From contig CAAENO010000169.1 of NCBI GenBank assembly GCA_900757385.1, positions 1 through 39,791 of the forward strand: 39,791 bases of DNA, given 5' to 3'. Each line of letters begins with the position of its first letter. Positions within the stretch are counted from its first letter, which is position 1. The notes under the pieces are model-generated. The model was given only the letters and a program-made list of their open reading frames with translations, searched no databases and was not told the origin of the DNA. Below are positions 1 to 8,111 of this stretch, one piece after another. This stretch comes from an uncultured Collinsella sp. GTDB taxonomy: Bacteria > Actinomycetota > Coriobacteriia > Coriobacteriales > Coriobacteriaceae. Both the position numbers and the translations under genes were made by a program.

Positions 1-7
1 AGCCCGC

Positions 8-1300
8 GTGCTCGCACCCCATATTTCCGTCGTCAACCTCGGCTGCCGTGTCAACCGGGTTGAGTCTGACCGTATCACTGCCGATCTTATGCGCCTGGGT
101 TTTGCTATGGTGGAGCCCCAGGATGCCGACCTGATCGTCATTAACACCTGTGCCGTTACGGGCGAGGCCGAGGCCAAGACCCGTAAGGCCGTTCGTCATG
201 CGCTGGCCTATCCGGGCGAGCCTTACGTGGTCGTAACCGGCTGCGTCGTCAACCTGCATCCCGAGGAGCTGCTGGAGCTCTCCGATCGCGTGATCGCCGA
301 GCCGTCCAAGATTGACGTCGCCGAGCGCGTCTGCGAGGTGCTGGGTGTTGAATCCGATAGCGTGCCCGCCTGTAGCGATGGCGACGTGGTCGATGCGCTC
401 GGTCGCTCTCGCCTGGGCGTGAAGATTCAGGACGGCTGCAACCATCGCTGCACCTATTGCATTGTGTGGAAGGCACGCGGCCCCGAGCGCTCCGTGCCCG
501 TCGAGTCCGTGCTCGAGCAAGTTCGCGAGGCCCAGGAGGCCGGCGTGCCCGAGGTGGTGCTGACCGGTGTGAACCTGGGTGCCTACGATGGCAAGAGCGC
601 GACCGACGAGCATGTCGAAATCGATGAGCTGCTCGAGGCCATCATGGAGCGCACGTCTATTCCGCATGTGCGCATTTCCTCGGTCGAGCCCATGGATATC
701 TCTGAGCGCCTGCTTAAGGTTATGGCGCGCTATCCGCAGCGTATCGCCCCGTTTTTGCACCTGCCCGTGCAGTCCGGCTGCACGGCGACCTTGCATCGCA
801 TGGGCCGTCCCTATAGCGCCGAGGCGTTTGAGGATACGGTGCGCATGATTCGCGCCAACTTGCCTCAGGCGTCCCTTTCGTGCGACGTCATCGTCGGTTT
901 TCCCGGTGAGACGGATGAGGAGTTCGAGGAGTCGCTGGCGCTATGCCGTCGCGTGGGCTTTTCGCGCATGCATGTGTTCCGCTACAGTAAGCGTCCCGGC
1001 ACACTTGCCGCCGATATGCCCGACCAGGTACCGCCAGAGGTTATGGCTGAGCGCAGCCGCCGTATGCGGGCCGCGGCGCAGGAACTCGCCATCGCCGATG
1101 TTCGTCGTCGCGTGGGAACCGTTGAGCGCGCCGTGCTCGAGTATGGTGACAACCTGACGCTCGGCTCGTTCCATCATGCCCGTCTTGACGATACCTGTGG
1201 ACTTACAGCCCCGTGCCTGCTCGATGTTGCTATCATCGGAGTCGATGATTCCGGCTTGGTCCATGCGCGCAGGGAGGTTCATGGAAGCCTCGAAGATTAG
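8..1300 (+). CDS. mtaB: tRNA t6A37 methylthiotransferase MtaB (5' end possibly cut)
   Basis: Radical-SAM methylthiotransferase of the MtaB family, which converts t6A at position 37 of ANN-decoding tRNAs to ms2t6A in the cytoplasm. Three N-terminal cysteines for the auxiliary Fe-S cluster are visible at C13 (LGCRVN), C48 (NTCAV) and C79 (TGC). The radical-SAM triad CxxxCxxC is C144, C148 and C151 (GCNHRCTYC). A TRAM-like C-terminal part follows. The LGCRVNRVES opening is close to the usual N-terminus of MtaB, so the GTG at 8 may be the true start. Only 7 bases precede it, no ribosome binding site is visible and the frame is open to the window edge, so a few residues may be missing. The 3' end overlaps phoH by 20 bases, which implies coupled translation. 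RimO and MiaB are also in this window; the GCRVN motif and the early position of the clusters favour MtaB here. Confidence 0.93.
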   Translation: MLAPHISVVNLGCRVNRVESDRITADLMRLGFAMVEPQDADLIVINTCAVTGEAEAKTRKAVRHALAYPGEPYVVVTGCVVNLHPEELLELSDRVIAEPSKIDVAERVCEVLGVESDSVPACSDGDVVDALGRSRLGVKIQDGCNHRCTYCIVWKARGPERSVPVESVLEQVREAQEAGVPEVVLTGVNLGAYDGKSATDEHVEIDELLEAIMERTSIPHVRISSVEPMDISERLLKVMARYPQRIAPFLHLPVQSGCTATLHRMGRPYSAEAFEDTVRMIRANLPQASLSCDVIVGFPGETDEEFEESLALCRRVGFSRMHVFRYSKRPGTLAADMPDQVPPEVMAERSRRMRAAAQELAIADVRRRVGTVERAVLEYGDNLTLGSFHHARLDDTCGLTAPCLLDVAIIGVDDSGLVHARREVHGSLED

Positions 1301-2267
1301 ACTTACCGTTCCCGAGGGGATTGATCCCTCGCGCGTTTTGGGCGCCGGCGACGGCGTCCTTCGTGCGCTCGAGAGCTTGGTTCGCGCCCACGTGGTCGCC
1401 CGTGGCGACAGTATCGCCGTGAGCGGTGACCCGGATGAGGTCGAGCTCGTGGTGCGCTTTTTTGAGCATGCTTTTCGCGAGGCGGCTGCCGGACGCACGC
1501 TGTCTGCCGACGATGTCTCGCGTTGCTTGGCTGTCCTGCGCGATGGAGAGCATGATGCCTCGTCGCTGCGCGATGACGTGCTGCTGTCGTATCGCGGCCG
1601 CGTTATTCGTCCCAAGACGCTCGGCCAAAAACGCTATGTTGACGCCATCCGCTCGCATACCATCACGTTTGGCCTGGGTCCCGCCGGTACCGGTAAGACC
1701 TATCTGGCCATGGCGCTCGCCGTTGCCGCGCTCAAGCGTCACGAGGTGGGTCGCCTAATCTTGACGCGCCCGGTTGTCGAGGCGGGGGAGAACCTGGGCT
1801 TTTTGCCCGGTACCCTCGAGGAAAAGATCGATCCGTACATGCGCCCGCTCTACGACGCCCTTTTTGACATGATGGATCGCGAGCGCACCGATGAGCTTAT
1901 GGAACGTGGCGTGATCGAGATCGCCCCGCTCGCCTACATGCGCGGCCGTACGCTGAGCGATGCGTTCGTGGTGCTCGATGAGGCACAAAACACGACACCC
2001 GAGCAGATGAAGATGTTCCTGACGCGCCTGGGCTTCAACTCCAAGTTCGTGATTACCGGCGACTTGAGTCAGCGCGACCTGGTGGGTCGTCGTGGCGGCT
2101 TGGCGGATGTCGAGAAGATTTTGGGCCGTGTCGACGATGTGGCATTTTCTCACCTCGAGCGTGCCGACGTGGTGCGTCATGCCCTGGTGGGTCGTATCGT
2201 CGAGGCATATGATGCTTATGATGACGTGCGTGAGCAGCGTTCGCGCGACCGAAAGGAGTCCCGTTGA
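1281..2267 (+). CDS. phoH: PhoH-like ATPase
   Basis: PhoH family P-loop ATPase of 328 residues, a normal length. Its partners are thought to be RNA, and it often travels with the endoribonuclease YbeY. Walker A GPAGTGKT is at residues 133-140 and Walker B is FVVLDEAQN. An N-terminal region of about 110 residues precedes the ATPase core. I chose ATG 1281 over an in-frame upstream start at 1176 because AGGGAGG at 1271-1277 is a strong ribosome binding site, MEASKIRLTVPEG begins like the family, and the longer version would overlap mtaB by 125 bases. The stop overlaps the ybeY start by 4 bases. The exact substrate is unknown for the family. Confidence 0.93.
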   Translation: MEASKIRLTVPEGIDPSRVLGAGDGVLRALESLVRAHVVARGDSIAVSGDPDEVELVVRFFEHAFREAAAGRTLSADDVSRCLAVLRDGEHDASSLRDDVLLSYRGRVIRPKTLGQKRYVDAIRSHTITFGLGPAGTGKTYLAMALAVAALKRHEVGRLILTRPVVEAGENLGFLPGTLEEKIDPYMRPLYDALFDMMDRERTDELMERGVIEIAPLAYMRGRTLSDAFVVLDEAQNTTPEQMKMFLTRLGFNSKFVITGDLSQRDLVGRRGGLADVEKILGRVDDVAFSHLERADVVRHALVGRIVEAYDAYDDVREQRSRDRKESR

Positions 2268-2773
2268 GTGTATTGATCAGCAACGATGCCGAGCTCGATA
2301 CGCTGCTCGACGCGCAAGAGGTGGAGCACATCTGCGAGGTCGTGCTTGCCGCCGAGGGCGTTGAGCGTGAAGTTGAGATTTCCCTTTCGTATGTCGACGA
2401 GGACGAGATGCACGAGCTCAACCACGAGTGGCGCGGTATCGACCGCACCACCGATGTGCTCTCGTTTGAGTGCGATTCGGCCTTTGACGATGACATTCCC
2501 GCCGATGAGACGCTCGAGCTCGGCGATATTATCTTGGCCCCGCAGGTTATTGCCCGTCAGGCCCCCGGTTTTGGCAATAGTCCCGCTGATGAGTGCCGTC
2601 TGATGCTCGTACACGGAATGCTGCACCTGCTGGGCTATGACCACATCGAGGACGACGAGGCCGAGGTCATGGAGGCCCGCGAGGACGCCATCCTGCGCGA
2701 TCTGGCGCTCGAGCGCGGCGAGGACCCCAAGCTAGTCCACGTCGGCCCCATCACCAACCATGCCCACGACTAG
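2264..2773 (+). CDS. ybeY: Endoribonuclease YbeY
   Basis: Zinc-dependent endoribonuclease (UPF0054) for 16S rRNA 3'-end maturation and ribosome quality control, 169 residues. The zinc site H-x3-H-x5-H is HGMLHLLGYDH at residues 117-127. The upstream LSYVDEDEMHELN and DVLSF blocks are typical. The start is a TTG at 2264, which overlaps the phoH stop. The ribosome binding site GAAAGGAG at 2251-2258 fits this TTG with 5 bases of spacing, and no in-frame ATG or GTG lies at the N-terminus. The order phoH-ybeY-dgkA-era is a widespread conserved block in Gram-positive lineages. Confidence 0.96.
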   Translation: MSVLISNDAELDTLLDAQEVEHICEVVLAAEGVEREVEISLSYVDEDEMHELNHEWRGIDRTTDVLSFECDSAFDDDIPADETLELGDIILAPQVIARQAPGFGNSPADECRLMLVHGMLHLLGYDHIEDDEAEVMEAREDAILRDLALERGEDPKLVHVGPITNHAHD

Positions 2774-2782
2774 GAGCCGTCT

Positions 2783-3160
2783 ATGATTCCCGGATCGAAC
2801 AAGGACCATCCGTCCTTTTTAAAGTCGTTTTCTTACGCCATGGAGGGCTTCGTCACCGCCGTCAAGACCGAGCGCAACATTAAGGTCATGCTCGTGGCGG
2901 GCGTGTGCACCGTCATTGCCGGCTGCATCGTGGGGCTCGACATTGCCGAGTGGGCCACGATTATCATCTGTTGTGGCCTGGTGATTCACGGCGAGCTGTG
3001 CAACACCGCTATGGAGGCTATCGTCGACCTAGCGACCCAGGAGCTCCATCCGCTGGCCAAGCGTGCGAAGGACATCGCCGCCGCCTCGGTATACGTACTT
3101 TCAATCACCGCCGCGATTGTGGGCTTGCTGGTATTTGCCCACGCGCTCGGCTTTATTTAG
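2783..3160 (+). CDS. dgkA: Undecaprenol / diacylglycerol kinase DgkA
   Basis: Small integral membrane lipid kinase of 125 residues. In Gram-positives this family mainly phosphorylates undecaprenol to recycle the cell-wall lipid carrier. Three membrane segments lie near residues 34-51, 56-74 and 98-118. The signature E-x2-N-T-A-x-E (ELCNTAME, residues 71-78) and the downstream LAKRAKDIAAASV block are intact. The conserved TERNIK (29-34) is also present. A GGAG precedes the ATG. It sits 9 bases after ybeY and 12 before era. Substrate (undecaprenol rather than diacylglycerol) is inferred from lineage and context. Confidence 0.93.
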   Translation: MIPGSNKDHPSFLKSFSYAMEGFVTAVKTERNIKVMLVAGVCTVIAGCIVGLDIAEWATIIICCGLVIHGELCNTAMEAIVDLATQELHPLAKRAKDIAAASVYVLSITAAIVGLLVFAHALGFI

Positions 3161-3172
3161 AAAGGGATTCCC

Positions 3173-4240
3173 ATGTCCGACAATATGCAGTCTACCGATG
3201 AGATTTTGGACGACGAGTCCCCGGATGCTAAGGCGACCGAGGCCTATGAGGAAGTCGAGGAGTTCGACCCGTTTGAGGGCATGAGCGACGAGGAGCTCGA
3301 CGCCCTGTGCGATGAGGACGACAGCCTCGCGGGCTTTGGCGACGTTGAGCCCGGTTTCCGCAGTGGCTTCGTGGCCTTGGTCGGCCGCCCCAACGCCGGT
3401 AAGTCAACGCTGCTCAACGCCTGCTATGGCAAAAAGGTCGCCATCACCTCGCCGGTGGCCCAGACGACCCGCCGCCGCATGCGCGCCGTCGTCAACCGCC
3501 CCGGCTACCAGCTGGTCTTTGTCGATACCCCGGGTATCCACAAGCCCAAGGACGGTCTAGGGTCCGAGCTGAACAAGAGCGCGCTGTTCGAGCTGAACGA
3601 TGTCGATGTTGTCGCGTTTTTGATTGATGCCACCAAACCGATCGGCAGGGGAGACGCCTGGGTTGCCGAGCGTGTCAAGAATGCCCGTTCCAAGAAGGTC
3701 CTGGTGCTCACCAAGGCCGATGAAGCCGACCCCGCACAGGTCATGGAGCAGCTTAAGGCCGCCCACGAGCTTATGGAATATGACGACGAGATCGTGACGT
3801 CGTCGGTCAAGAACTTTAACGTCGATGCCTTCATCGAGACCGTTGCGCACTTTTTGCCCGAGGGTCCGCGTTGGTTCCCCGAGGACATGGGTACCGACGC
3901 TTCCGACGAGACGCTCGTTGCCGAGTTTGTGCGCGAAAAGGTCTTGCGCCGCACCCGTGATGAGATTCCGCACTCCGTTGGCGTTATTTGCGATGCGCTC
4001 GAGCAGACCAAGAAGGTGCTGCGTGTGCACGCCACCATTTATGTCGAGCGTGAGGGCCAAAAGGGCATCATCATCGGCAAGGGCGGCGAGATGATCAAGC
4101 ATATCGGTATCGACGCCCGTCGCGATCTTGAGCGCATCTTTGGCACGCAGGTCTTTTTGGAGTTGGACGTGAAGGTCAAGGCCGGTTGGCGCGACGACGA
4201 GGCTCAGATTCGCCGTTTTGGCTACAACGCCGAGGACTAA
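3173..4240 (+). CDS. era: GTPase Era with long acidic N-terminal extension
   Basis: Ras-like GTPase that binds 16S rRNA near the anti-Shine-Dalgarno end and checks 30S assembly. G1 is GRPNAGKS at residues 71-78, G3 is DTPG and G4 is TKAD, with T where many bacteria have N; I recall TKxD from actinobacterial Era too. The C-terminal KH domain carries GKGGEMIKHIG. At 355 residues it is about 55-60 longer than usual. The surplus is an N-terminal, strongly Asp/Glu-rich segment (1-60) likely to be disordered. AAGGG before ATG 3173 supports the long start, and no convincing internal start exists near residue 60. It belongs to the ybeY-dgkA-era-recO run. Confidence 0.95.
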   Translation: MSDNMQSTDEILDDESPDAKATEAYEEVEEFDPFEGMSDEELDALCDEDDSLAGFGDVEPGFRSGFVALVGRPNAGKSTLLNACYGKKVAITSPVAQTTRRRMRAVVNRPGYQLVFVDTPGIHKPKDGLGSELNKSALFELNDVDVVAFLIDATKPIGRGDAWVAERVKNARSKKVLVLTKADEADPAQVMEQLKAAHELMEYDDEIVTSSVKNFNVDAFIETVAHFLPEGPRWFPEDMGTDASDETLVAEFVREKVLRRTRDEIPHSVGVICDALEQTKKVLRVHATIYVEREGQKGIIIGKGGEMIKHIGIDARRDLERIFGTQVFLELDVKVKAGWRDDEAQIRRFGYNAED

Positions 4241-4255
4241 GGACGCGCAGCGCGC

Positions 4256-5005
4256 ATGGCAGGCTCCCGGACATATCGCACGAAGGTGCTCGTGCTCGAC
4301 AAGACCAAGCTCAAAGAGACCGATCTGATTCTGACGATGCTTGACGAGCGGGGTCGCCAGGTTCGTGCCGTGGCAAAGGGGGCCCGCAAACCCGGTGGGC
4401 GCTTGGCGGCGCGCTGCGAATTATTCTGTACCGTCGATATGCTGCTCGCACATGGACGCTCGCTCGACGTTGTTTCTCAGGCCGAGCTTTTGGAAGCGCC
4501 ACTCGGTGCCGCTCCTGACTACGAGACGATCTGTGCCGCCAGCGCGATTGCCGAGGTTGCGCGCGTGTGCTCGTTCGAGGATGCCGAGGATCCATTTACC
4601 TTTGCCATCACGCAGCGGGCGCTCACGCTTGTCGGCTGCGGGCTCGACTCGGCACATATGGACCTGCTCGTGGCGGCCTTTGTCTTTAAGCTGCTGTCGC
4701 ACGTTGGTTACCGCCCCGATTTCTCGGCATGCGTCTCGTGCGGCGATCCCATGCTCTCGCATTTCTCGGCCCAGGCCGGCGGGCTTCTGTGCGGGTCGTG
4801 CGCCTCGAGCGTGCCTGGCGCCGAGTTGGTATCGGTCGGCGAGGTCGCATGGCTGCGCGCTCTGATGTCCATGACATTCGATGCCCTTATGGACGAGCTG
4901 ATCGATCCGCATACGGCTGCGTTTTTGCTGGGGCTTTCGCATGTTTGGGCCGCCACGCACACCGATCAGCGGCTCCGTGCGATGGAATTCATGTTGGGTC
5001 GGTGA
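4256..5005 (+). CDS. recO: DNA repair protein RecO
   Basis: RecO (249 residues) acts with RecF/RecR to load RecA on SSB-coated single-stranded DNA and to anneal strands. The N-terminal OB fold is recognisable (TKVLVLDKTKLKETDLILTM, then GRQVRAVAKGARKP). The helical C-terminal part holds a four-cysteine zinc site at C159, C162, C179 and C182 (CxxC...CxxC). The gene starts at ATG 4256, 15 bases after era, with only a weak AAGGA at about 12 bases. It ends the mtaB-recO run, and a promoter-like element for rpsO follows. Confidence 0.93.
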   Translation: MAGSRTYRTKVLVLDKTKLKETDLILTMLDERGRQVRAVAKGARKPGGRLAARCELFCTVDMLLAHGRSLDVVSQAELLEAPLGAAPDYETICAASAIAEVARVCSFEDAEDPFTFAITQRALTLVGCGLDSAHMDLLVAAFVFKLLSHVGYRPDFSACVSCGDPMLSHFSAQAGGLLCGSCASSVPGAELVSVGEVAWLRALMSMTFDALMDELIDPHTAAFLLGLSHVWAATHTDQRLRAMEFMLGR

Positions 5006-5029
5006 TGATGCGCAGGCGCGCGTCGCTTG

Positions 5030-5038
5030 TGGTAACAT
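5030..5038 (+). promoter_or_regulatory. Extended -10 promoter element for rpsO (putative)
   Basis: TGGTAACAT fits an extended -10 (TGn followed by TAACAT at 5033-5038) about 105 bases before the rpsO start. No good -35 lies 17 bases upstream. The same GGTAnnAT pattern recurs before other genes in the window. Confidence 0.4.
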
Positions 5039-5059
5039 ACCGACCTGTTGGTACCTCGA

Positions 5060-5130
5060 CCTTGGATGTTCGCTCCACCGGCGGCTTCCCAGTCCGAGGC
5101 GAATGGAGTCGCCCACAGGCGACGCGAAAC
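5060..5130 (+). promoter_or_regulatory. Structured rpsO leader, candidate S15 autoregulatory element
   Basis: The leader between recO and rpsO contains a perfect 6-bp hairpin, GTCGCC (5108-5113) / GGCGAC (5118-5123) with loop CACA, ending 8 bases before the ribosome binding site at 5131-5139. Upstream, CTCCA and TGGAG can pair around a G+C-rich interior. rpsO leaders in several phyla bind S15 and repress translation; that this one does is inference. Confidence 0.35.
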
Positions 5131-5143
5131 GAAAGGTGAAACA

Positions 5144-5422
5144 ATGACTGTTTCCAAAGAGCGCAAGGCGGAGCTGACCGCCCAGTTCGGTAACTCCCCG
5201 GTCGATACCGGTAACCCCAAGGTTCAGGTCGCCATCCTGTCCGAGCGCATCAAGGAGCTGACCGAGCACATGAAGTCCCACCAGAAGGACTTCCACACCC
5301 GTCGTGGCCTGCTCATGCTCGTCGGCCGTCGTCGTCGTCTTCTCTCCTACATCAAGAAGAACGACATCGTCGAGTACCGTGAGCTCATCAAGGCTCTGGG
5401 CATCCGCGACAACATCCAGTAA
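5144..5422 (+). CDS. rpsO: 30S ribosomal protein S15
   Basis: S15 (92 residues; about 89 is usual) binds the central domain of 16S rRNA and organises the 30S platform. The conserved core is plain: TGNPKVQVAILSERI, LTEHMKSHQKDFHTRRGLL and GRRRRLLSYIKK. ATG 5144 follows GAAAGGTGA (5131-5139). Longer in-frame starts upstream would run through the leader hairpin and have no ribosome binding site. It is followed by its own terminator and then pnp, the classical rpsO-pnp arrangement. Confidence 0.98.
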   Translation: MTVSKERKAELTAQFGNSPVDTGNPKVQVAILSERIKELTEHMKSHQKDFHTRRGLLMLVGRRRRLLSYIKKNDIVEYRELIKALGIRDNIQ

Positions 5423-5438
5423 GGATTTGTACATGCTA

Positions 5439-5469
5439 AGAGCGTCCTGCGCAGCGGGGCGCTCTTTTT
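5439..5469 (+). terminator. Rho-independent terminator after rpsO
   Basis: AGAGCG (5439-5444) pairs with CGCTCT (5460-5465), with CC/GG extending the stem inward, followed by five T. It would uncouple most pnp expression from rpsO. Confidence 0.85.
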
Positions 5470-5474
5470 GTGTA

Positions 5475-5559
5475 AGGGCGTGAACAATCACGCTCTGAAG
5501 CGTGGCGGGGGCAGGGGGCCCGCGCCACATGAGAAGCCCGCAGGCAAGGGGCCTGTGGG
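5475..5559 (+). promoter_or_regulatory. Three consecutive hairpins in the pnp leader
   Basis: Hairpin 1: 5475-5482 with 5489-5496 (8 bp, one G-U). Hairpin 2: GTGGCG 5502-5507 with CGCCAC 5523-5528, enclosing a G-rich interior. Hairpin 3: CCCGCAGGC 5537-5545 with GCCTGTGGG 5551-5559 (9 bp, one G-U), ending 2 bases before the AAAGGAG ribosome binding site. pnp leaders in other bacteria are structured and used for autoregulation; here that is inference. Confidence 0.5.
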
Positions 5560-5572
5560 GTAAAGGAGAACA

Positions 5573-7819
5573 ATGACACTCGTATCCAAGACCTTTGAGC
5601 TGTACGGCAAGACCTACACCTTCGAGTCGGGCGAGCTTGCCAAGCAGGCCACCGGCGCCTGCCTGGTCAAGCAGGGCGATACCACGATGCTCGACACCGT
5701 GGTCGTCTCCAAGGAGCGCAAGAATTACGACTTCTTCCCGCTGACCGTCGACTTCAACGAGAAGATGTACGCCGCCGGCCGTATCCCGGGTGGCTACCTT
5801 AAGCGCGAGGGCCGTCCCAGCGAGAAGGCCACGCTCACGGCTCGTATGATCGACCGTCCGATCCGCCCGAGCTTCCCGGACGGCTTCCGCAACGAGGTAC
5901 ATATCGTCGCTACCTCGCTCGTCGCCGACCAGGTCAACCCCTTTGACGTCATCAACGTCATGGGTGCTTCGCTGGCCATGACGCTCGGCGGCGTGCCCTT
6001 CGAGGGCCCGCTTGCCTGTGTGCGCATCGGCCGCAACGTGGAGACCGGCGAGTTTATCGTCAATCCCACCTATGAGGAGCGCGAGAACTCCGACCTGGAC
6101 CTGGAGCTGGGCGGCTCTGCCGACTTCATCTCGATGGTCGAGGCCGGCGCCGAGGAGATCTCCGAGGACGACATGCTTGCCGCCATGAAGTTTGGCCAGG
6201 AGGCCCTTGCTGCTTTCTGCCAGGCTCAGGACGAGTTCGTCGCCGAGTGGGAGCAGGTCAACGGCGCCATCGTCAAGAAGGAGTACCCGCTCGACCAGCC
6301 CGTCGAGGAGGTCCAGGAGCGCATCTTCGCCCACTACGACGAGATGGCCGCCGCCCTTCGCGACGCCGACAAGCTCTCCCGTATCGGTAAGGTCGAGGCT
6401 CTGAAGGAGTCCATCCGCGCCGAGTTCACCGAGGAGGAGCAGGCCGCTTGGGAGCGCGAGATCCCCGTGGCGCTCAAGAAGCTCGAGAAGAAGGCCATGC
6501 GCACCATGGTCGTCGAGACCGGCGAGCGCGTCGACGGTCGTGCCGCCGATGAGATTCGCCCCATCATGGTGAAGGACAACTACCTGCCGCTCGTTCACGG
6601 CTCCGGCCTGTTCCAGCGTGGCCAGACCCAGGTGCTTTCCGTCCTGTCGCTCGGCATGCTCAACGAGGGTCAGCGTCTGGATACCATCGAGCCCACCGAG
6701 GGCAAGCGCTACATGCACCACTACAACTTCCCGCCTTTCTGCACCGGCGAGACCGGTCGCATGGGCAGCCCCAAGCGCCGCGAGATCGGTCACGGAAACC
6801 TGGCCGAGCGCGCCTTGCTTCCGGTACTCCCCGACGAGAACGAGTTCCCCTACGCCATCCGCGTGGTCTCCGAGGTCATGGAGTCCAACGGCTCCTCTTC
6901 GATGGCTTCGACCTGCGGCTCCACGCTCGCCCTTATGGACGGCGGCGTGCCCATTAAGCGCCCGGTCTCCGGTATCGCCATGGGCCTGATCCAGGAGGAG
7001 GGCAAGACCGTGGTCCTGTCCGACATCCAGGGTCTCGAGGACTTCCTGGGCGACATGGACTTTAAGGTCACCGGCACCACCGAGGGCATCACCGCCCTGC
7101 AGATGGACAACAAGGCCACTGGCCTCACCTTCGACATCCTGGCCCGCGCTCTGCAGCAGGCCAAGGAGGGTCGTGCGTACATCCTGCAGAAGATGCTCGA
7201 TGTGATCCCCGAGCCGCGCCACACCACGCGCAGCACCGCTCCGCGCATCGTTTCCATCCAGGTTCCGACCGACAAGATCCGCGACGTCATCGGTTCCGGC
7301 GGTAAGGTCATCCGCGGCATCCAGGACGAGACCGGCGCTTCGGTCGACATCCAGGAGGACGGCACCGTCTTTGTCGGCGGCACCGGCGAGTCCGTCGACC
7401 AAGCCGTCGAGCGTATCAAGCTCATCATCAAGGTTCCCGAGCCTGGCGAGGAGTACACCGGTCGCGTGGTCTCCATCCAGCCCTTCGGCGCCTTCGTCAA
7501 CCTGCTGCCCGGTAAGGACGGCCTGCTGCACATCTCCCGCGTCGCCAAGGGCCGCGTGGAGAAGGTCGAGGATGTCCTCAACGTGGGCGACGAGGTCAAG
7601 GTCGTCGTCATCGAGGTCGACGATCGCGGCAAGATCTCGCTCGATCGTCTGGATAAGCCCGAGGCCCCGGCTCGCGCCGAGGGTGCCTCCGAGGGCGACG
7701 GCGAGCACTTCCAGCGCCGTGAGCGTCCGCGTCGCGAGCGCTCCGAGCGCAGCGACCGTCCGCGCCGTCCCGGCGACAACGGAGGCCGCAAGCCCCGCCG
7801 CCACCACGACGCCGAGTAA
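5573..7819 (+). CDS. pnp: Polyribonucleotide nucleotidyltransferase (PNPase)
   Basis: PNPase degrades RNA 3' to 5' by phosphorolysis, as a trimer in the cytoplasm. Its 748 residues contain two RNase PH domains (about 1-140 and 320-540) joined by an all-helical domain, then a KH domain (about 555-615, IGSGGKVIRGIQ) and an S1 domain (about 620-695, YTGRVVSIQPFGAFVNLLPG). The second RNase PH core keeps GDMDFKVTGT and LQMDNK. After S1 comes a tail of about 50 residues rich in Arg, Ser and Asp (RRERPRRERSERSDRPRR), beyond the usual end and likely an RNA- or protein-binding extension. AAAGGAG at 5562-5568 supports ATG 5573. A clear terminator follows. Confidence 0.97.
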   Translation: MTLVSKTFELYGKTYTFESGELAKQATGACLVKQGDTTMLDTVVVSKERKNYDFFPLTVDFNEKMYAAGRIPGGYLKREGRPSEKATLTARMIDRPIRPSFPDGFRNEVHIVATSLVADQVNPFDVINVMGASLAMTLGGVPFEGPLACVRIGRNVETGEFIVNPTYEERENSDLDLELGGSADFISMVEAGAEEISEDDMLAAMKFGQEALAAFCQAQDEFVAEWEQVNGAIVKKEYPLDQPVEEVQERIFAHYDEMAAALRDADKLSRIGKVEALKESIRAEFTEEEQAAWEREIPVALKKLEKKAMRTMVVETGERVDGRAADEIRPIMVKDNYLPLVHGSGLFQRGQTQVLSVLSLGMLNEGQRLDTIEPTEGKRYMHHYNFPPFCTGETGRMGSPKRREIGHGNLAERALLPVLPDENEFPYAIRVVSEVMESNGSSSMASTCGSTLALMDGGVPIKRPVSGIAMGLIQEEGKTVVLSDIQGLEDFLGDMDFKVTGTTEGITALQMDNKATGLTFDILARALQQAKEGRAYILQKMLDVIPEPRHTTRSTAPRIVSIQVPTDKIRDVIGSGGKVIRGIQDETGASVDIQEDGTVFVGGTGESVDQAVERIKLIIKVPEPGEEYTGRVVSIQPFGAFVNLLPGKDGLLHISRVAKGRVEKVEDVLNVGDEVKVVVIEVDDRGKISLDRLDKPEAPARAEGASEGDGEHFQRRERPRRERSERSDRPRRPGDNGGRKPRRHHDAE

Positions 7820-7842
7820 CAGCCGCACATAAGCAGCACCGC

Positions 7843-7873
7843 AAGGGCGACTCCGGACAGGGGTCGCCCTTTT
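7843..7873 (+). terminator. Rho-independent terminator after pnp
   Basis: Perfect 9-bp stem AAGGGCGAC (7843-7851) / GTCGCCCTT (7863-7871) with an 11-base loop, running into TTTT. Confidence 0.9.
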
Positions 7874-7918
7874 GCTTGCGCCCGGGAGGGCCGCATATGA
7901 AGTTTCCTGCTCTACGGG

Positions 7919-8104
7919 AAACCGGCGGGATAGACCGGTTTGGATGGGGCTTTGATGCATGGGTGGTCTGTTGGTGGGCAAATGGGTATCATACTGTGGT
8001 TACTGCATCGACTCTGTGATGCATGTTTGTACGTTCCCGGCGGTCGGTTTGCCAGAAGCGCCCCGTCGGTTGTTCCAGACCCGTTTCGAAGAAAGGAAAC
8101 CACA
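7919..8104 (+). promoter_or_regulatory. rnj upstream region: hairpin, -10-like element and structured leader
   Basis: The gap of 292 bases between pnp and rnj holds the pnp terminator, then a 7-bp hairpin AAACCGG (7919-7925) / CCGGTTT (7935-7941), then GGGTATCATAC with a -10-like TATCAT at 7987-7992 but no clear -35. Downstream, TGTGGTT (7995-8001) can pair with AACCACA (8098-8104), closing a leader of about 100 bases next to the ribosome binding site at 8092-8097. TGCATC and GATGCA (near 8004-8026) form an internal hairpin. No gene is seen here. Confidence 0.4.
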
Positions 8105-8111
8105 CTAACCT

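Noticed and set aside
4421..7981. Antisense open frame of 1186 codons across recO, rpsO and pnp
   Set aside because: Produced by the GAG/CTC/GNC codon bias of the plus-strand genes, which leaves few stops in that antisense frame. It crosses three real genes and two terminators, is repetitive in Leu, Asp, Gly and Val, and matches no family.
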